NCBI RefSeq assembly: GCF_003944765.1
Contig: NZ_RWIU01000001.1
Location: forward strand, 1,240,001-1,304,000
Direction: 5' to 3'
DNA: 64,000 bases
Source of the DNA: Hymenobacter perfusus
Lineage (GTDB): Bacteria > Bacteroidota > Bacteroidia > Cytophagales > Hymenobacteraceae
The notes below the pieces were generated by a model. That model ran no database searches. It worked only from the letters and a program-made list of their open reading frames with translations, and was not told where the DNA came from. A program made the position numbers and the translations under genes. Each line of letters opens with the position of its first letter. Within the stretch, counting starts at the first letter, position 1. Of the stretch, positions 57,086 through 64,000 are shown one piece after another.

Positions 57086-57120
57086 AAAAGCACCTTTTCC
57101 GCCCGAAAAGGTGCTTTTTT
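57086..57120 (+). terminator. Intrinsic terminator
   Basis: AAAAGCACCTTTTC (57086-57099) pairs perfectly with 57105-57118, followed by T residues. Confidence 0.85.
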
Positions 57121-57148
57121 GCATCTTCCACCTTCCCCACTCTGCGTT

Positions 57149-57847
57149 ATGGCTCGCTACGTTACCACCGATCTGCACGGCTGCCGGCTGACGTTTCAGC
57201 ACTTGGTTGAGCACCGGCTGAAGCTGCGCCCCCAGGATGAGCTGTACGTGTTGGGCGACTACGTGAACAAAGGACCCGACAGCCGGGGCATCCTCGACTA
57301 CCTGATGCAGTTGCCGCAGCGCGGCTACCGCGTGCATTGCCTGCGCGGCAACCACGACCAGGAGCTGCTGGATGCGGCCCAGTGCCGCGCCCACCTCAGC
57401 TGGGCCTCCGCCGCCGACCGGCAGCTCACGCTCAACAGTTTTGGGGTAGAGAAGCCGGAAGACATTCCCACTGCCTACCTGCGGTGGCTGCACGAGTTAC
57501 CTTATCAGCTGGAAGTGCCCGGCTGGGTGCTGGTTCACGCCGGCTTCGACTTCCGGTTGCCGCCCCCCGAAATGCGCCAGGACTGGCACACAATGCTCAA
57601 CACCAAGCAGTTCGTATTCGATGCCTCCCGGCTGGGCGGGCGGCGGCTGGTCCACGGCCACGTTCCGACGGCCGTAGTAGAGGTGCAGAAGCGCGTGGCC
57701 AACCACGCCGGCGCCATCGGGCTGGATACCGGCTGCGTGTACCGCCATAACCCGGAACTACGTCACTTGGCCGCCTTCAACCTGGATACGGAGGAGCTGA
57801 TTCTGCAACCCAACATCGAGGCCGACTACCCGATTGGAGTCCGTTGA
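57149..57847 (+). CDS. Serine/threonine protein phosphatase-like metallophosphoesterase
   Basis: The product has 232 residues from ATG 57149 (MARYVTTDLHGCRLTFQHLV). PPP-family motifs are DLHG, VLGDYVNKGPDSRGILDYL, LRGNHDQELLDAAQ, VLVHAGFDFRLPPP and RRLVHGHVPTAVVEVQ. It is a cytoplasmic metal-dependent phosphatase, related to bacterial protein phosphatases and Ap4A hydrolases. Which substrate it uses cannot be told from sequence. Confidence 0.88.
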   Translation: MARYVTTDLHGCRLTFQHLVEHRLKLRPQDELYVLGDYVNKGPDSRGILDYLMQLPQRGYRVHCLRGNHDQELLDAAQCRAHLSWASAADRQLTLNSFGVEKPEDIPTAYLRWLHELPYQLEVPGWVLVHAGFDFRLPPPEMRQDWHTMLNTKQFVFDASRLGGRRLVHGHVPTAVVEVQKRVANHAGAIGLDTGCVYRHNPELRHLAAFNLDTEELILQPNIEADYPIGVR

Positions 57848-57902
57848 AAGCCAACGTGCTGACGCAATCCTTTACAGATCTACGTCAGCACGTTGGCTTT
57901 TC
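57845..57902. terminator. Hairpin terminator between convergent genes
   Basis: GAAAGCCAACGTGCTGACG (57846-57864) pairs with 57883-57901. It starts at the last base pair of the phosphatase stop codon and can serve both convergent genes. Confidence 0.8.
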
Positions 57903-57929
57903 GCTCTTTCTACGCTGACTTTCAACGCC

Positions 57930-58736
57930 TTACTCCTGCGGCAGTGCTTCGGAGCTCAGAACCTGGCGGGCGGCTTCCTGGTAGGGGTTGCGGGCGTCGT
58001 TGGCTACGGAGCGCAGGGTGTTGCGGGCGGCCGTAATCTGCTGGTTGCGCCAGTAGGCCATGCCCAGATGGTAGCGCGCCCGCCCGGCCAGCCGGGAACC
58101 GGATTGCATAGCTACGCGCCGCAGAAACGGCTGGGCCGCCTTAATCTGCTCGGGGTCATTCTGGCTGAGCAGGAAGATGCCGTTGTAGTAGGTGATGGTG
58201 TCCTGCCCGATAGTGCTGTTGGGAATGCGGCGCAATGTGTATAGCGCCGGCGTATAGTGTCCGGCGCGGTACTGTTGCATCGCTTCGGCCAGCAACGGGC
58301 GGCGGCTTTCCCGCACTACTTCGTCGGTCAGACCTACTTCCGGCACGTAATAGCGCGTCCAGGCGGCTTCGGTGTTGGGGGCAGCAGGTCGCAACAGGAA
58401 CCACCAGGCCGCCAGCAGTACTGCCACCCCTACGGCGGCCACCACTCCCCACTGCCGCTGCACCTTCCGCTGCCGCCGCTTAATGCGCGAAAGAGCCTCC
58501 TGCCGTTGGTCGAGGCGACGGTCCAGGGCCAGCAGGCGCTGATAGAGCGTTTCGTGGCCGGCTACCCAGCGCAAATCGGCCGACAACTGCTCGTACGCCT
58601 GATACGCCTGGTATAATTCCGCATCCTGCTCCAACCGCACTTCAAATGCCTCCTGCTCTGGGGCAGACATCTGGCCATCGGCAAAGCGTTCTAACTCTTC
58701 GAGATAGGGGCGCAAATCGGAGGCAGGCAGGGTCAT
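57930..58736 (-). CDS. Membrane protein with TPR-like periplasmic domain, anti-sigma-like
   Basis: The product has 268 residues from ATG 58736 (MTLPASDLRPYLEELERFAD). The N-terminal acidic part (GQMSAPEQEAFEVRLEQDAE) resembles anti-sigma N-termini. A basic coiled-coil stretch (QEALSRIKRRQRKVQRQ) precedes a membrane helix at about 97-113. The C-terminal part holds two TPR-like pairs (LLAEAMQQYRAGHYTPALYT, ARYHLGMAYWRNQQITAARN). It lies just downstream of a sigma-factor gene, so an anti-sigma role is plausible. Confidence 0.75.
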   Translation of the reverse strand: MTLPASDLRPYLEELERFADGQMSAPEQEAFEVRLEQDAELYQAYQAYEQLSADLRWVAGHETLYQRLLALDRRLDQRQEALSRIKRRQRKVQRQWGVVAAVGVAVLLAAWWFLLRPAAPNTEAAWTRYYVPEVGLTDEVVRESRRPLLAEAMQQYRAGHYTPALYTLRRIPNSTIGQDTITYYNGIFLLSQNDPEQIKAAQPFLRRVAMQSGSRLAGRARYHLGMAYWRNQQITAARNTLRSVANDARNPYQEAARQVLSSEALPQE

Positions 58737-58845
58737 GGAGCAGGGTACTGACCAGTGAGGCGTGCAACCCGGAGGCTGGCGCAGCATCGGAACGATAGGA
58801 GAAAAGGGAACTCGGGGCTAAGCTACGCAGAAGCCGGCACAGGCG

Positions 58846-59358
58846 CTAGCCGACTGCGGCTTCGGTACGCAGGCGCAACTCGTAGAGTTTGCGCAGGCAC
58901 CCCGATTTTTGGATGCGGGCCACGTTGGCGTTGGCAAAGCCCATCTTGCCGGCCACCTTCTCGAAGTTATAGCCCCGAAAGTAGAAATACATCAGGATTT
59001 TCTGGCAATCGAGGCCCTGCTGGCGAAACAGCATCAGCAGCCGCTGCCGACGGCCGGCTTCCACCACCGGCAATACCTCCGTGGTACGGGCGGCCCGCAC
59101 CTGCTCATCGGCCATCCCATACACGTACGCCCGCAGATCGGGCGGCAGCTTGGTCAGGCGGCCATCCGCTACCTGGTCGTAGAACTCGACCAGCACGGTT
59201 CGGAGCAGCTCATGCGAGGACGGGGCCGCCAATTGGTGCTGACGGCGTGCCCAGCGAGCAAACAGGTCCCGATTCTCTTCATAAAAGGTAATCAGGAACG
59301 ACTGGTTGCCGATGCGGAGGCTGGTTAGGACTTCGGCGAGCTGATGGGGCGTGTTCAT
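58846..59358 (-). CDS. Sigma-70-like RNA polymerase sigma factor
   Basis: The product has 170 residues from ATG 59358 (MNTPHQLAEVLTSLRIGNQS). Region 2-like helices include SFLITFYEENRDLFARWARR and TKLPPDLRAYVYGMADEQV. Region 4-like: YNFEKVAGKMGFANANVARI, followed by QKSGCLRKLYELRL. The sequence is divergent from the ECF protein at 23738-24355. Its likely anti-sigma partner follows at 57930-58736. Confidence 0.78.
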   Translation of the reverse strand: MNTPHQLAEVLTSLRIGNQSFLITFYEENRDLFARWARRQHQLAAPSSHELLRTVLVEFYDQVADGRLTKLPPDLRAYVYGMADEQVRAARTTEVLPVVEAGRRQRLLMLFRQQGLDCQKILMYFYFRGYNFEKVAGKMGFANANVARIQKSGCLRKLYELRLRTEAAVG

Positions 59359-59482
59359 ACCAGGCAAGATACGGGATTGACGGCAGTAGGTGACAATGCC
59401 CCGCCCGCCGGGCCGCCACGCAAAGAGGCCGCCCTCCCGGGCGGCCTCCGCTCAACATATAAAGCAGCTCCGGCCGCAGCCG

Positions 59483-61714
59483 CTACTTCACAAACCGGCG
59501 CACGGTGGTTTGGCCATCGGGCTGCGTGACCAGCAGGGTGTAGACGCCGGCCGGCAATTTAGCCACGTCCAGCGTGCCCCGACCCAGCGTGCCGGTGCCT
59601 ACCGGCCGGCCGTACTCGTTCACGATGCGGTACGTACTGCCAGTTAGGCTCGTGGCCGACGTCAGCTCCAACTGATCCACCACCGGGTTCGGGTAGAGTT
59701 GCAGCAGGGCGGCTTCAGCGTCCGGCGTCGCCGCCACCGAGGCGGTACGCGCCGCGCCGGCCCGGGTGATGCGCACGAAGTTGAGGTTCCAGCCCCCCGA
59801 CTGCGCGTAGATGCCGAAGTTGTAGGTGCCGGCGTTGAGGGTGACGGTTCGGGATACGGTGGTCCAGGTCTGCCAGCCGCCGGTACCGGGAATGGTGGTA
59901 CTGCCCAGCTGCGTAGTGCCCGCATTCAGATCCGAAGAGATGGTGCCCCCGGCGGCTCCGCTGGCCACCCGGTACTCAATGGTGTACTGGCCGGTGGTGG
60001 GGAAGCTGATGTTGTTCCAGACCAAGTAGTCGCCGGCGTCCACGAAGCCCATGTTCTGGCCGCCGCCCGCGTCGGTGCAGGTTTCCACGGTCATGCCGTT
60101 GTTGACGTTAGCGGCCTCGGCCTGCAACGTCAGGCTGAAGGTGCTGGTAGTGGCCGCGCGGACCCGCAGGGACGTGGCTTTGTCGTTCCAGTTGCCGGTG
60201 CCCAGGGCATTGCCAACCAGGCAGCTGTTGCCGGCGCTGCCCACCGTGAGCGAGGCCCCCGCGAAGTTGTCGTTTTCATACAGCACCACCTCGTAGCCGC
60301 TGGTTACCCGCAGCGAGGAGACGTCGTCGTTCAACACACCCCGGCTTTGCAGCGCGGCTAAGTTGTAGTCGCCCACGGGCAGGTTTACGGCCGTGCCGGT
60401 GTAGTTGCAGTCCTTGTACACGGTGCTCACGCCGGTTACGGGCGGCGTGGTACCGGCGTAGCCCCCGAAAGTGGCCACCACGCGGGTGGGCTGGGGCGTC
60501 TGGAGCGTGGCCGACTGGTCGTTCACATCGTCGTAAGCAAAGCCGTAGCTCAGGTTATCCACGCTGATGCCGGGCAGGTGCCAGAAGCGGGCGTAGTAAT
60601 TGAACGGGGGCGTCTGGTAGTACTGGCTGGCATCGTACCAGTTTTGCTGGCCGGGGTTGGCGGCGATAGTATTCACCACGTGGCGGTTGATGGCGGCCGT
60701 CAGCTGGGCCTGCACCACCAGGTCACAGTCGCCGTCACTTACCCGGTTATCCAGCAGGCCCTTGCCCTCAAATACCATCTGGGTGGTAGGCCGGCCGTTG
60801 ATGATGCCCGTGCGGCCCGCAAAGGCCCCCGACTGGCCCACCACCACCAGCCGGTCGTTGGCATCAACCCGGCCCTTGAACACGCCCGCGTTGCCGGCAA
60901 AGAAAATCAGGTCCGTGGTTTTGTACTTGTTCCAGATGGCATCGATGTAGCTCTTGAAGTAGTTGCCGTAGGGGCCGGGCGTGGTGCCGTTGGTGCCGTC
61001 CTGGAAGGCGGGCGTTTTAGAGGGGAAGATGATTTCGCCGGTCGTGTTGTTTACCGTGCCCTGAAACTCGGTGGGCACGTTGGCCTTGTAGGCGGCCACG
61101 ATGTCGGCGGCATTTTTCAGCTCTCCGGTGCGTTTCTGGTAGCCGTTACCGAACAGTTCCAGGCCCATCGGGTAGCGGAAGGCATCCACGCGGGTGGTGT
61201 TGCCAAAGAATCCGAACTGATTGTTGGTCAGCTCAATGAACTCGTACAGAATCCCCCGGTTGGGGTCGGTGGGACTTTGCGGGTTGGGCGCAGCGTAGCC
61301 GGAAGGCGCGCCCGTAGCGCCAAAAAAGTACAGATACAGCTGCTGGCCCCGGCTGATGAATACCCGGCAGCCCTGGATCTGGGGCAGCGTGAAGGTTTTA
61401 TTGGGCACGTTGCTGAGTCGGGTAAAGCAGGCCGCGTAGCGCGAGTTCTGCCCCGGTCCGGTGTTGCCGTCGTAGGTGGGGCCGAGGGCCGTGTTGTAGC
61501 TGCGGTCCATGGGCAGAATCTGGCTGGTGCGCGCGTCCACCCACACATGCCGGCCGTTCAGGTCGAGGCCCACAATGGCCACGTACAGGTCGGAATCGGG
61601 GAAGGGCGAGTTGTTGGCAATGGTGAACGGAATACTGCCCTGGGCGCGGCCCAGCAGCGGCAGCAGAGCCCCTAGTACCAGTAGGCACCAAGTAAGGAGA
61701 GTAGGCTTTTTCAT
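59483..61714 (-). CDS. Secreted GH64-like beta-1,3-glucanase with crystallin, CBM6 and T9SS domains
   Basis: The product has 743 residues from ATG 61714, with a signal peptide (MKKPTLLTWCLLVLGALLPL). The catalytic part (about 25-420) has the GH64/thaumatin-like layout: IPFTIANNSPFPDSDLYVAI, GRHVWVDARTSQILPM, GILYEFIELTNNQFGFFGNT, RVDAFRYPMGLELFGNG and VDNLSYGFAYDDVNDQSA. A beta/gamma-crystallin domain (CNYTGTAVNLPVGDYNLAAL, YENDNFAGASLTVGS) and a CBM6 domain (FVDAGDYLVWNNISFPTTGQ) follow. A type A sorting domain ends it (LQLYPNPVVDQLELTSA, LPAGVYTLLVTQPDGQTTVR). It probably cleaves fungal or algal beta-1,3-glucan. Confidence 0.85.
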   Translation of the reverse strand: MKKPTLLTWCLLVLGALLPLLGRAQGSIPFTIANNSPFPDSDLYVAIVGLDLNGRHVWVDARTSQILPMDRSYNTALGPTYDGNTGPGQNSRYAACFTRLSNVPNKTFTLPQIQGCRVFISRGQQLYLYFFGATGAPSGYAAPNPQSPTDPNRGILYEFIELTNNQFGFFGNTTRVDAFRYPMGLELFGNGYQKRTGELKNAADIVAAYKANVPTEFQGTVNNTTGEIIFPSKTPAFQDGTNGTTPGPYGNYFKSYIDAIWNKYKTTDLIFFAGNAGVFKGRVDANDRLVVVGQSGAFAGRTGIINGRPTTQMVFEGKGLLDNRVSDGDCDLVVQAQLTAAINRHVVNTIAANPGQQNWYDASQYYQTPPFNYYARFWHLPGISVDNLSYGFAYDDVNDQSATLQTPQPTRVVATFGGYAGTTPPVTGVSTVYKDCNYTGTAVNLPVGDYNLAALQSRGVLNDDVSSLRVTSGYEVVLYENDNFAGASLTVGSAGNSCLVGNALGTGNWNDKATSLRVRAATTSTFSLTLQAEAANVNNGMTVETCTDAGGGQNMGFVDAGDYLVWNNISFPTTGQYTIEYRVASGAAGGTISSDLNAGTTQLGSTTIPGTGGWQTWTTVSRTVTLNAGTYNFGIYAQSGGWNLNFVRITRAGAARTASVAATPDAEAALLQLYPNPVVDQLELTSATSLTGSTYRIVNEYGRPVGTGTLGRGTLDVAKLPAGVYTLLVTQPDGQTTVRRFVK

Positions 61715-62094
61715 GGGTAGGAAGTTGGTTGTGGAAAGAGAAATGAAGAGCAAATCCACCCCGCCGCAGCGTGATGGCCCGGCAAAGTACCTTGCAGCAA
61801 CTTTCTGAAAAACAGCACTACTAAACCAGCATTTGCGTCGCTACGGCTAAGCCACATCCCGGCTTCTTTTACCACACACGGCGGCCCATTATACCACTGC
61901 GGTTTCCCGGTCTGCCGCCCGTAGCTTTTGCACTTACCACACACACCTGCAACGGCTACCTGCCGGCCCGATGCCGGAATTTTGCACGACCTTTTTTCAC
62001 CGACGAGGGCCGGCCGTTTTGCTTGCCTGCTGGTGCCGCACTTCTCCGGCGCTACCTCATTTGCCCATCATCATTTCCGCTTACCTTTGGCCTC
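61715..62094. other. Intergenic region before glyA
   Basis: These 380 bases between divergent genes end in the glyA promoter at 62060-62089. I see no other gene or riboswitch-like structure in it. Confidence 0.5.
62060..62089 (+). promoter_or_regulatory. Probable glyA promoter, leaderless
   Basis: TTTG (62060-62063), 18 bases, then TACCTTTG (62082-62089), both exact matches to the Bacteroidota -33/-7 consensus. The ATG follows five bases later at 62095, so the mRNA would start at or beside the start codon. Confidence 0.55.
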
Positions 62095-63384
62095 ATGGAA
62101 ACGCAAGCCACCCTCGCCCTCGACACCGCCGTCTTCGACCTGATTCAGAAGGAGAAAGAGCGCCAAACTCACGGTATTGAACTCATTGCCTCCGAAAATT
62201 ACGTGTCGGAGCAGGTAATGCGGGCCCAGGGCTCCATCCTGACCAACAAGTACGCCGAGGGCCTGCCCGGCAAACGTTACTATGGTGGCTGCGAAATAGT
62301 GGATCAGATTGAGCAGCTGGCCATCGACCGGGCCAAAGAGCTATTCGGGGTGGAGTGGGTGAACGTGCAGCCGCACTCCGGCGCCCAGGCCAACGCGGCC
62401 GTGATGCTGGCTATTCTCAACCCCGGCGACAAAATTCTGGGCTTCGACCTCAGCCACGGCGGCCACCTCACCCACGGCTCGCCCGTCAACTTCTCGGGCA
62501 AGCTCTACCAGCCCAGCTTCTATGGCGTGGAGCGCGAAACCGGCCTCATCGACTGGGAGAAAGTAAAGGAAACGGCCCGCCGCGAGCAGCCCAAGCTCAT
62601 CATCTGTGGCGCCTCGGCCTACTCCCGCGACTGGGACTATAAAGCCCTGCGCGAAGCCGCCGATGAGGTAGGCGCGCTGCTGCTGGCCGATATTTCGCAC
62701 CCTTCCGGCCTCATTGCCAAGGGCTTGCTGAACAACCCGTTCGACCACTGCCACATCGTAACCACCACTACCCACAAAACCCTGCGCGGCCCCCGGGGTG
62801 GCCTGATTATGATGGGCAAGGACTTCGAAAACCCCTTCGGGCTGAAAACCCCCAAAGGTGAAATCCGGATGATGTCGGCGCTACTCGACTCGGGCGTGTT
62901 CCCGGGCACCCAGGGCGGACCGCTGGAGCACGTTATCGGGGCCAAGGCCGTGGCCTTCGGGGAGTGCCTTTCGGACGCGTACACTGACTACACCCACCAA
63001 GTTATCCGCAACGCTCAGGCCTTGGCCAACGGCTTCGTGGAGCGCGGCTACCAGATCATTTCCGGCGGCACCGATAACCACCTGATGCTGATTGACCTAC
63101 GCAGCAAGGGCCTAACCGGCAAGCTGGCCGAAAACACCCTCATCAAGGCCGATATCACCATCAACAAGAATATGGTGCCCTTCGATGACAAGTCGCCCTT
63201 CGTGACCAGCGGCATGCGCATTGGCTCGGCGGCCGTCACCACGCGCGGCCTCAAGGAAACCGACATGGTGCGCATCGTGGACTTCATCGACGAGGTGCTG
63301 ACCCACAACGCCGACGACGCCCGCATCAGCCGCGTCCGGGGCGAGATTAACGAGTGGATGCAGCAGTATCCGCTTTTCTCTTAA
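62095..63384 (+). CDS. glyA: Serine hydroxymethyltransferase
   Basis: The product has 429 residues from ATG 62095 ([20 protein letters not shown]). Motifs: [55 protein letters not shown], the PLP lysine in [38 protein letters not shown] and [16 protein letters not shown]. It interconverts serine and glycine with tetrahydrofolate and supplies one-carbon units. A complete family member. The longer frame upstream covers the promoter. Confidence 0.97.
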   Translation: METQATLALDTAVFDLIQKEKERQTHGIELIASENYVSEQVMRAQGSILTNKYAEGLPGKRYYGGCEIVDQIEQLAIDRAKELFGVEWVNVQPHSGAQANAAVMLAILNPGDKILGFDLSHGGHLTHGSPVNFSGKLYQPSFYGVERETGLIDWEKVKETARREQPKLIICGASAYSRDWDYKALREAADEVGALLLADISHPSGLIAKGLLNNPFDHCHIVTTTTHKTLRGPRGGLIMMGKDFENPFGLKTPKGEIRMMSALLDSGVFPGTQGGPLEHVIGAKAVAFGECLSDAYTDYTHQVIRNAQALANGFVERGYQIISGGTDNHLMLIDLRSKGLTGKLAENTLIKADITINKNMVPFDDKSPFVTSGMRIGSAAVTTRGLKETDMVRIVDFIDEVLTHNADDARISRVRGEINEWMQQYPLFS

Positions 63385-63520
63385 CTCAATGGGTGAGTGA
63401 GTGGCTGAGCGACTGAGTGAACGGTAAAGCAGCCGGCCTAACATCCTGTTGCCGCCAAATTGCGTTTGTTCCTCACTACCACTTGCACTCCACTCCTTCA
63501 CTCATTCACGTACTCACCTC
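63385..63520. repeat. Word-type palindrome (GAGTGAGTGGCTGAG) between glyA and tatC
   Basis: GGGTGAGTGAGTGGCTGAGC and GACTGAGTGAACGG on the left face CACTACCACTTGCACTCCAC and TTCACTCATTCACGTACTCACC on the right. Pairing is imperfect. It fills the spacer. Confidence 0.55.
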
Positions 63521-63559
63521 TTGGATCCTACTCAACCCGTGCTGGGCGAACAGCACGAA

Positions 63560-64000
63560 ATGTCTTTTATAGACCACCTGGAAGCCTTGCGCTGGCACAT
63601 CATCCGGGCGGCCATTGCGGTGGTGGTATTTGCCACCGGAGCCTTTTTCGCCAAGGACTTTCTGTTTCATGACCTGATTCTGGGCCCTTCCCGGCCCGAT
63701 TTCTGGACCTACCAGCTCTCTTGCAAGGCTGCCGCGCTGATGAACGCGCCCAGTTTGTGCATTGATAAAATCGGGTTCGTGATTCAGAACCGTGAGATGA
63801 GCGGCCAGCTGACTATGCACATCAGCACGTCGTTCATTGTAGGGCTGGTGCTGGGCTTTCCGTACCTGTTCTGGGAAATCTGGCGCTTCATCAAGCCCGG
63901 CCTCTACCCGCACGAGCAACAGAACTCCCAAGGCGCGGTGTTCTTCGTATCGGTGCTGTTTATGTTGGGTCTGCTGTTCGGCTACTACATTGCCGCGCCC
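63560..64000 (+). CDS. tatC: Twin-arginine translocase subunit TatC (5' part)
   Basis: The frame runs off the right end of the window, with 147 residues visible from ATG 63560 (MSFIDHLEALRWHIIRAAIA). The conserved TatC N-terminal motif HLEALRWHIIRA is followed by the first membrane helix. Later are IQNREMSGQLTMHISTSFIV, GLVLGFPYLFWEIWRFIKPG, LYPHEQ and VSVLFMLGLLFGYYI. These blocks (FxxPxxxxEIWxFxxPGLxxxE) are diagnostic. An in-frame TTG at 63521 would add 13 residues (DPTQPVLGEQHE before M). TatC forms the membrane receptor for folded proteins carrying twin-arginine signals. Confidence 0.93.
   Translation, partial: MSFIDHLEALRWHIIRAAIAVVVFATGAFFAKDFLFHDLILGPSRPDFWTYQLSCKAAALMNAPSLCIDKIGFVIQNREMSGQLTMHISTSFIVGLVLGFPYLFWEIWRFIKPGLYPHEQQNSQGAVFFVSVLFMLGLLFGYYIAAP

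Noticed and set aside
61715..62094. A possible glycine or THF riboswitch in front of glyA.
   Set aside because: I found no conserved riboswitch core, and the promoter abuts the start codon, leaving no room for a leader.

Overview
This window is a chromosomal segment of a Bacteroidota bacterium, most likely Hymenobacter or a close relative in the Cytophagales. The signs are high GC outside a few AT-rich leaders, absence of Shine-Dalgarno sequences, promoter-like TAnnTTTG boxes, type IX secretion (T9SS) C-terminal sorting domains, DUF4293, DUF1573 and YtxH proteins, SusC-like carboxypeptidase-regulatory domains, and a long NusB. I call 57 protein genes, two probable small ORFs (one hypothetical, one with 21-bp repeats), two leader peptides and two proline tRNAs. 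I see no rRNA, CRISPR array, transposase, integrase or phage module.

Layout. 1-5 kb, minus strand: DUF1573 lipoprotein (cut by the window edge), NAD-isocitrate dehydrogenase, YtxH, nusB, leucine/Glu-type dehydrogenase. 5-13 kb: two MsbA-like ABC exporters in opposite orientation, a DAO-type oxidoreductase, tRNA-Pro(GGG) and tRNA-Pro(TGG), and envelope proteins. 12.7-22.3 kb: truA, acetyltransferases, a thiolase, a DUF4293 membrane protein, lipoproteins, a thioredoxin-fold protein, DinB, diacylglycerol kinase and fumC. 22.3-26.6 kb: an ECF sigma factor and a zinc-finger/TonB fusion protein, divergent from a VWA protein. 28.0-32.8 kb: a complete phenylalanine/tyrosine operon (pheA, aminotransferase, tyrA, DAHP synthase-chorismate mutase). 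33-42 kb: TPR protein, acyltransferase, a tandem duplicate of a phosphoesterase plus outer-membrane-protein pair, and a two-component-like pair (response regulator fused to a thioredoxin-reductase-like flavoprotein, and a cNMP-domain histidine kinase). 42-64 kb: a T9SS lectin-like protein, radA, a thioredoxin-like protein, radical SAM, an XRE regulator, an aspartyl protease, inositol monophosphatase, lnt-rsmI, pterin dehydratase, NADAR, a phosphatase, a second sigma-factor module, a GH64 glucanase, glyA and the start of tatC.

The most interesting system is in front of the aromatic operon. Two successive short ORFs rich in Phe and Tyr codons (28050-28109 and 28202-28285) are each followed by a strong intrinsic terminator. 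In the first, a segment beginning two bases after the leader stop codon can pair with the 5' arm of the terminator. In the second, a GGGCCC inside the leader can do so. This is the logic of ribosome-mediated attenuation, here as two attenuators in series.

The second theme is that gene boundaries are filled with palindromes. One family (GTCATTCC, GTCATGCT and GTCATTGC flavours) shows compensatory changes that preserve a small internal hairpin. A second class is built from degenerate AT-rich or TTAG/TGAT words. One element of the second class lies in frame inside lnt, and another appears to supply the C-terminus of PheA.
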